Of a stretch of 10,598 bases of DNA, positions 6,808 to 10,598 are shown one piece after another. A model generated the notes under the pieces. The model was not told the origin of the DNA. It worked only from the letters and a program-made list of their open reading frames with translations, and ran no database searches. A program made the position numbers and the translations under genes. Source of the DNA: Fidelibacterota bacterium UBA7300 (GTDB lineage: Bacteria > Fidelibacterota > Marinisomatia > Marinisomatales > UBA2128); contig DKQU01000066.1 of the NCBI GenBank assembly GCA_002471865.1, positions 1-10,598 of the forward strand, written 5' to 3'. The number at the start of each line of letters is the position of its first letter. Positions within the stretch are counted from its first letter, which is position 1.

Positions 6808-8343
6808 TCAGTCAAGAGATACTTGATCTGTGACATCAATGCCTGATTTCTTAGATATAAAGCGGAACTCGTCTGGCCCGATCTGTTCATCTCCTTCAAT
6901 ACCAATATGTACAAAATTTTTCCACATAAAATTTCTCATAACCTTTTTCTTTGAATTATTCAGGTACTTCTCCAATGAAGGATGAACTATCAGTTTCAGT
7001 CTTAGGTCACGATTATTTTTTCGGTAAGTACGTAGCCAGTTGTCAACTCTAGTGATGACAGTATCTTTTGATGCAACTCGTCCAATACCATGACAGGTAG
7101 GGCACTCTTCACTTAGTGTATGCAGGAGAGAAAGGCGTATGCGTTGCCGCGTCATTTCCAAAAGACCAAAGTCGCTAATGGGGGAAACGGCTACTTTGGC
7201 TCTATCCTTTCTCAGTTCGCGTCGAAGTTCATGGAAGATACGCTTTTTATTTCCACTCCGCTGCATATCTATAAAATCAATTACTATTAGACCTCCGATG
7301 TCTCTTAGACGGAGTTGCCGAGCTGTTTCCCGAGCGGCTTCCAAGTTAATTTTGAGAGAATTGTCTTCGTGGGCACGCTTGCCAACAAAACGGCCACTGT
7401 TAACATCTATTACTACCATTGCCTCAGTGTGTTCTATGATAAGATAAGCACCACTTTTCAACCAGACTCTACGTCGCATAGATTTCTCAATTTCTTTATC
7501 TATTCCCTCTTTGCCAAACAGAGGAGATTTTCCTTTATGAAGTTCCAGGCGCGAGACCATTGAAGGTGAAATGTTTTGAAGATGCTGCTGCAGCCGTCGG
7601 TATAGTTTGCGGGAATCAAATACTACTTTGTCAATATCTGATGTTAATAAATCTCGTATAACTGTAGAGACAGTTTCTAAATCTTCGTGGACCAAAGCTG
7701 GAGATGGAAGATTATCAGCTTTAGACTGAAGAGCTTTCCAGTTTTTAAGAAGAGAGTCGAGATCTTTTTTCAGTAGGCGATCACTTTTACCTTCAGCCTC
7801 TGTGCGTGCAATGACTCCTACGTTTTTTGGAATTAGATTCCGAATAGATTTTCTCAACCTTCTCTTTTCGTATTTATCCCATATTTTTTTTGAGATTCCC
7901 ACAAAGTCAGCCTCCGGGACAAGTACTACTAGATGTCCAGGAATAGCTAAATTGGTGGTTACTCTGGGGCCTTTTCCAGAAAAAGCTTCTTTAATAACCT
8001 GTACCAGAATATCCTGACCTGTTCTTAATTCTACTTGAATTTCCTTTAGTGTAGCTCCATTTTTTCTTTTGCCTTCATCTTCTTCCTCAGATGTTGAAGC
8101 ATCTCTTAGAAGTTCTGGGTTGCTTATTTCAGAAAAGGGTAGGAAAGCATTTATATCGTATCCAATATCTACAAACGCAGCCTGCATGCCGGGAATAACA
8201 TTTTCTACTTTTCCCTTATAAATGTTACCAACCAAGCTCTCTTGATCAGGCTTTTCGATGTAGATTTCCACCAGTTTCCCGTCTTCTTTAATAGCTATCC
8301 GGCGTTCACTAGCGGTTTCGCTAACAAAAACTTCTTTGCTCAT
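6808..8343 (-). CDS. rng: Ribonuclease G/E family endoribonuclease
   Basis: RNase G/E cleaves single-stranded AU-rich RNA, processes rRNA 5' ends and starts mRNA decay, acting in the cytoplasm or near the membrane. The 511-residue length is that of RNase G, with no long RNase E scaffold tail. The N-terminal S1 domain reads GNIYKGKVENVIPGMQAAFVDIGYD (residues 39-63). It is interrupted near residues 80-100 by an acidic/basic insert, STSEEEDEGKRKNG. The catalytic metal-binding aspartates are in VVIDVNSG (Asp313) and IVIDFIDM (Asp356). CPTC (Cys414, Cys417) is the Zn-link that joins subunits. GAAGGAG precedes ATG 8343. The order rng-rplU-rpmA is common in bacteria and suggests coupling of rRNA processing with ribosomal protein supply. 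Confidence 0.94.
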   Translation of the reverse strand: MSKEVFVSETASERRIAIKEDGKLVEIYIEKPDQESLVGNIYKGKVENVIPGMQAAFVDIGYDINAFLPFSEISNPELLRDASTSEEEDEGKRKNGATLKEIQVELRTGQDILVQVIKEAFSGKGPRVTTNLAIPGHLVVLVPEADFVGISKKIWDKYEKRRLRKSIRNLIPKNVGVIARTEAEGKSDRLLKKDLDSLLKNWKALQSKADNLPSPALVHEDLETVSTVIRDLLTSDIDKVVFDSRKLYRRLQQHLQNISPSMVSRLELHKGKSPLFGKEGIDKEIEKSMRRRVWLKSGAYLIIEHTEAMVVIDVNSGRFVGKRAHEDNSLKINLEAARETARQLRLRDIGGLIVIDFIDMQRSGNKKRIFHELRRELRKDRAKVAVSPISDFGLLEMTRQRIRLSLLHTLSEECPTCHGIGRVASKDTVITRVDNWLRTYRKNNRDLRLKLIVHPSLEKYLNNSKKKVMRNFMWKNFVHIGIEGDEQIGPDEFRFISKKSGIDVTDQVSLD

Positions 8344-8375
8344 AAATTAGTTACTCCTTCAAATTACATGTTTCT

Positions 8376-8392
8376 TATACACATAGTGTATA
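8376..8392 (-). other. Perfect hairpin at the expected 5' end of the rng message
   Basis: TATACAC and GTGTATA form 7 bp around a 3-base loop. If the promoter above is right, this stem is the very 5' end of the mRNA, where it could shield or steer RNase G action on its own message. It could equally be a palindromic protein-binding site. Confidence 0.4.
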
Positions 8393-8397
8393 GTGCC

Positions 8398-8426
8398 TTT
8401 ATATGGCACAAGCGTAGTTATCCCAA
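8398..8426 (-). promoter_or_regulatory. Candidate promoter of rng-rplU-rpmA
   Basis: TTGGGA (8426-8421) and TATAAA (8403-8398) are separated by exactly 17 bp on the minus strand. Transcription would begin near 8390, leaving a leader of about 47 bases. The promoter bases also lie within two small dyads, AGTTAT/ATAACT (8416-8436) and GTGCC/GGCAC (8393-8409), which could be operator-like. Confidence 0.42.
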
Positions 8427-8436
8427 GAGAATAACT

Positions 8437-8693
8437 CTACTTCGACAAACTATGTCTACTCGTTTTTTCACGGCGTTTTTTCTCGGCAACGCCAATCTGA
8501 CAGTTATTGTATGTCAGTCTGTATGGAAGGAACTGAGGGAGGAGTACGAGGAAAAAATCTTCTTTGTTTCTTGTGTATCCGCAGAAATTTCAATTCTTGT
8601 CCAAAACTATTTCTAAAAACCTTCCTTAGAATCCTTCTAAACCTTAAAGTACAGTTAATCTTTCATCTTCCAAAGTTATTTATCAATAACAAC
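8437..8693. other. Divergent intergenic region without a supported gene
   Basis: This is the central part of the 483 bp gap between rng and metH. No reading frame here has a plausible start and Shine-Dalgarno, and no tRNA or known RNA is seen. Two adjacent dyads stand out: GGCGTT/AACGCC (8472-8493) and CTGACA/TGTCAG (8497-8517). The remainder (about 8540-8690) is AT-rich with CCTT-rich tracts and is probably upstream promoter sequence. Confidence 0.4.
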
Positions 8694-8720
8694 TTGAAAT
8701 AAATAAGTTTCGCTTATACT
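8694..8720 (+). promoter_or_regulatory. Candidate metH promoter
   Basis: TTGAAA (8694-8699) and TATACT (8715-8720) are 15 bp apart, slightly short but otherwise a good sigma70-like pair. The predicted start near 8727 lies just before the SAM-II-like aptamer, as needed. Confidence 0.45.
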
Positions 8721-8743
8721 CATATTTGGCTTAAACTTCCCCT

Positions 8744-8795
8744 GTCGTGATTTAAGCCATATTGCCGCGACCTAAAATAACGGTGCTAAAAAGGC
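8744..8795 (+). promoter_or_regulatory. SAM-II (SAM-alpha) riboswitch aptamer upstream of metH
   Basis: This RNA should bind S-adenosylmethionine and switch metH off. P1 is GTCGTG (8744-8749) with CGCGAC (8766-8771), 6 bp with one wobble. The loop reads GATTTAA, CC, TATTGC, and the 3' strand reads TAAAA then GCTAAAAAGG, the SAM-II signature. The H-type pseudoknot can form by GCC (8756-8758) with GGC (8793-8795) and by TTGC (8762-8765) with GCTA (8785-8788). Against my memory of the crystallised metX SAM-II RNA, the ligand-contacting U11, U12, U44 and A47 correspond to 8752, 8753, 8787 and 8790. All are conserved, with one extra G (8756) in the loop. SAM-V shares this core and is the main alternative class. 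Confidence 0.84.
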
Positions 8796-8799
8796 CTTC

Positions 8800-8823
8800 A
8801 AGCCGGGATGCACCGGCTTTTTT
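8800..8823 (+). terminator. Regulated intrinsic terminator (riboswitch expression platform)
   Basis: AAGCCGG (8800-8806) and CCGGCTT (8813-8819) form a 7-bp stem around GATGCA, ending in a run of six T (8818-8823). It starts 4 bases after the aptamer and stops 3 bases before the metH ATG. An alternative pairing of CGGTGC (8781-8786) with GCACCG (8810-8815) is perfect. It uses bases of both the aptamer pseudoknot and the terminator, so it can serve as an antiterminator when SAM is scarce. Confidence 0.8.
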
Positions 8824-8826
8824 GCT

Positions 8827-10598
8827 ATGAAGACTATTAAAGAGATACTAGCTGAACGAATCTTAATAATGGATGGTGCCATGGGAACCATGGTGCAGGC
8901 TTACCTATTGGAAGAATCTGATTTCAGGGGTGAGCGTTTTCTAGATCACTCTTTCGATTTGAAAGGGAATAATGATATACTAAATCTCACCAAGCCAGAA
9001 ATAGTTGCAGATATTCACCAAGCTTATCTTGAAACCGGGGCGGACATAATAGAGACTAATACGTTCAATGCAAACAAAATCTCCCAGAAAGATTATGGAA
9101 TGGAAGACTTGGTGTATGCAATCAATCTGGAGGCGGCTCGGATTGCTCGGAATACTGTCGATAAATTTATTAAAGAACATCCCGGGAACACTCGTTTTGT
9201 AGCCGGTGCTTTAGGTCCTACCAATAGAACTGCTTCTCTTTCTCCAAATATCAATAATCCCGGGGAAAGAAACATAACCTTTGACGATCTTGTGTCTGCA
9301 TACAGTGAGCAAACTCGAGGGTTGCTAGATGGCGGAGTGGACATCCTTCTAATTGAAACGGTATTTGATACACTCAATTGTAAAGCCGCACTTTTTGCGG
9401 TTCGCCAAATATTAGACGAACGTTGCGAAGATATTCCGTTGATGGTCTCCGGCACAATCACCGATGCCAGCGGACGGACACTTTCGGGTCAAACGGTTGA
9501 GGCATTCTGGCACTCAATCCGCCATGGAGATCTTTTTGCTGTTGGGCTGAACTGTGCTTTAGGAGCCGAGCAAATACGTCCCCATCTTGACGCACTTTCT
9601 TCCGCTGCAGACATCTTTACATTTGTTTATCCGAACGCCGGGCTGCCAAACGAATTAGGCGAGTACGACGAAAATCCAGAGAAGATGGCATCTGAGATCA
9701 AGGAATTTGCTGAAAGTGGACTTGTAAACCTTGTTGGTGGTTGTTGTGGGACGACACCAGATCATATTAGAACTATAGCAGATGCAGTAGAAAAACTTTC
9801 ACCTCGAAAGGTGCCCAAGATAGAATCTTACACTCGATTAAGCGGCTTGGAGCCCATAACCATTCGACCTGACAGCAATTTCGTCAACGTGGGCGAACGG
9901 ACAAACGTAGCAGGTTCAGCTAAGTTTCGCAGGCTCATTTCAGATGGGAATTATGAAGAAGCGTTGAACGTAGCTCGGAATCAAATCGAAAACGGCGCTC
10001 AGATTATAGATATCAATATGGACGAAGGTCTCCTTGATTCCGAAGCTGCGATGGAGTTTTTCTTGAGGCTGGTAGCTACTGAACCTGATATTTCTAGGGT
10101 GCCGGTCATGGTGGATTCGTCAAAATGGTCGATTATTGAAACAGGTCTGAAAAATTTGCAAGGGAAGGGAGTCGTTAATTCCATCTCCCTAAAAGAAGGT
10201 GAGGAAGAGTTTATCCGGCAAGCGAAACTTGTACGTCGATATGGAGCAGCCGTTATCGTTATGGCATTCGATGAGGAAGGGCAGGCAGACAGTTATGAAC
10301 GGAAGGTGCAGATCTGTAGTCGCGCTTACAGCATTCTTACTGACGAAATTGGGTTCCCTCCTGAGGATATCATTTTCGACCCTAACATTTTCGCTGTAGC
10401 GACCGGTATCCCAGAACACAATGAATATGCACAAGCTTACATTGAAGCCGCCCGGACTATCAAAGAGACATTGCCGGGAGTGCATGTGAGCGGCGGAGTG
10501 AGCAATCTTTCCTTTTCCTTCCGCGGAAACAACTCCATCCGAGAGGCGATGCATTCCTGCTTTCTGTATCATGCCGTACAGTCCGGGATGGATATGGG
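8827..10598 (+). CDS. metH: Cobalamin-dependent methionine synthase MetH, N-terminal half (3' end outside window)
   Basis: MetH methylates homocysteine from 5-methyltetrahydrofolate via methylcobalamin. The window holds the first 590 codons, while full-length relatives have about 1,200. The homocysteine domain starts at ILIMDGAMGTMVQAY, reads ETNTFNAN, and keeps the three zinc ligands: Cys243 in GLNCALG and Cys306-Cys307 in GGCCGTTPDH. The folate domain opens with FVNVGERTNVAGSAKF (about residue 353) and has DINMDEG, VMVDSS and SGGVSNLSFSFRG. The cobalamin and reactivation domains lie beyond the edge. ATG 8827 is the first start after an in-frame TAA (8773) and matches the family N-terminus. 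It has no Shine-Dalgarno, because the bases before it are the terminator U-run. No frameshift is seen. Confidence 0.95.
   Translation, partial: MKTIKEILAERILIMDGAMGTMVQAYLLEESDFRGERFLDHSFDLKGNNDILNLTKPEIVADIHQAYLETGADIIETNTFNANKISQKDYGMEDLVYAINLEAARIARNTVDKFIKEHPGNTRFVAGALGPTNRTASLSPNINNPGERNITFDDLVSAYSEQTRGLLDGGVDILLIETVFDTLNCKAALFAVRQILDERCEDIPLMVSGTITDASGRTLSGQTVEAFWHSIRHGDLFAVGLNCALGAEQIRPHLDALSSAADIFTFVYPNAGLPNELGEYDENPEKMASEIKEFAESGLVNLVGGCCGTTPDHIRTIADAVEKLSPRKVPKIESYTRLSGLEPITIRPDSNFVNVGERTNVAGSAKFRRLISDGNYEEALNVARNQIENGAQIIDINMDEGLLDSEAAMEFFLRLVATEPDISRVPVMVDSSKWSIIETGLKNLQGKGVVNSISLKEGEEEFIRQAKLVRRYGAAVIVMAFDEEGQADSYERKVQICSRAYSILTDEIGFPPEDIIFDPNIFAVATGIPEHNEYAQAYIEAARTIKETLPGVHVSGGVSNLSFSFRGNNSIREAMHSCFLYHAVQSGMDM

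Noticed and set aside
8472..8517. Tandem dyads as a terminator or small RNA gene
   Set aside because: There is no T-run directly after either stem and no promoter clearly aimed at them, so no RNA gene can be supported.
8242..8616. Plus-strand ORF of 124 codons overlapping the start of rng and the intergenic region
   Set aside because: Its first third is antisense to the conserved rng N-terminus, there is no Shine-Dalgarno, and the product has no recognisable pattern.
6096..8737. A 13-base direct repeat, TTTGGCTTAAACT, at 6096-6108 (near the rpmA terminator) and 8725-8737 (metH leader)
   Set aside because: One pair of 13-mers is roughly what chance allows in 10 kb of this composition, and each copy is explained by its own hairpin.
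8744..8826. SAH or cobalamin riboswitch, both plausible before metH
   Set aside because: The element is far too short for a cobalamin aptamer and lacks the B12 box. The SAH-riboswitch signature is absent, and the GATTTAA...GCTAAAAAGG pattern fits SAM-II.
10189..10572. Minus-strand ORFs of 60-130 codons within metH
   Set aside because: They are antisense to a conserved methionine synthase reading frame that is open throughout.

Overview
The window looks like a chromosomal segment of a Gram-negative bacterium of moderate GC content, with housekeeping genes and no phage, plasmid, IS or CRISPR signature. The RNase G-L21-L27 cluster, an LDH-like malate dehydrogenase, a secreted DUF4097-type beta-repeat protein and a MutY with an unusually complete Nudix domain would fit the Bacteroidetes/Chlorobi/Marinimicrobia (FCB) side of the tree or a similar lineage. 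That placement is a guess from gene style, not from a search.

Left part (1-3710, plus strand): a tight gene string. It holds the 3' end of mutY (adenine glycosylase), plsC (lysophosphatidate acyltransferase), a class V PLP-dependent enzyme of the isopenicillin-N-epimerase-like group, a HAD phosphatase and a small four-helix membrane protein. Three of the four junctions are 4-base ATGA overlaps. The exception is the 129 bp gap between plsC and the PLP gene, which begins with an 18-codon micro-ORF. This string runs head-on into the next block and shares 4 bases with it.

Middle part (3707-8343, minus strand): transcription runs right to left. First comes rng (RNase G/E), then rplU (L21) and rpmA (L27), closed by a strong hairpin terminator at 6070-6089. 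Next comes mdh, with a textbook Shine-Dalgarno, followed by a secreted beta-solenoid protein built of 20 near-perfect 9-residue repeats.

Right part (8344-10598): a 483 bp divergent intergenic region separates rng from metH, the cobalamin-dependent methionine synthase, which runs off the window. Just before metH lies the most notable element. Positions 8744-8795 match the SAM-II (SAM-alpha) riboswitch core closely, including both pseudoknot pairings and the ligand-contacting U/A positions. It is followed at once by an intrinsic terminator (8800-8823) that ends 3 nt before the metH ATG. A perfect 6-bp alternative pairing (8781-8786 with 8810-8815) could act as an antiterminator. This gives a simple feedback model in which the end product of the methyl cycle, SAM, shuts off methionine synthase.
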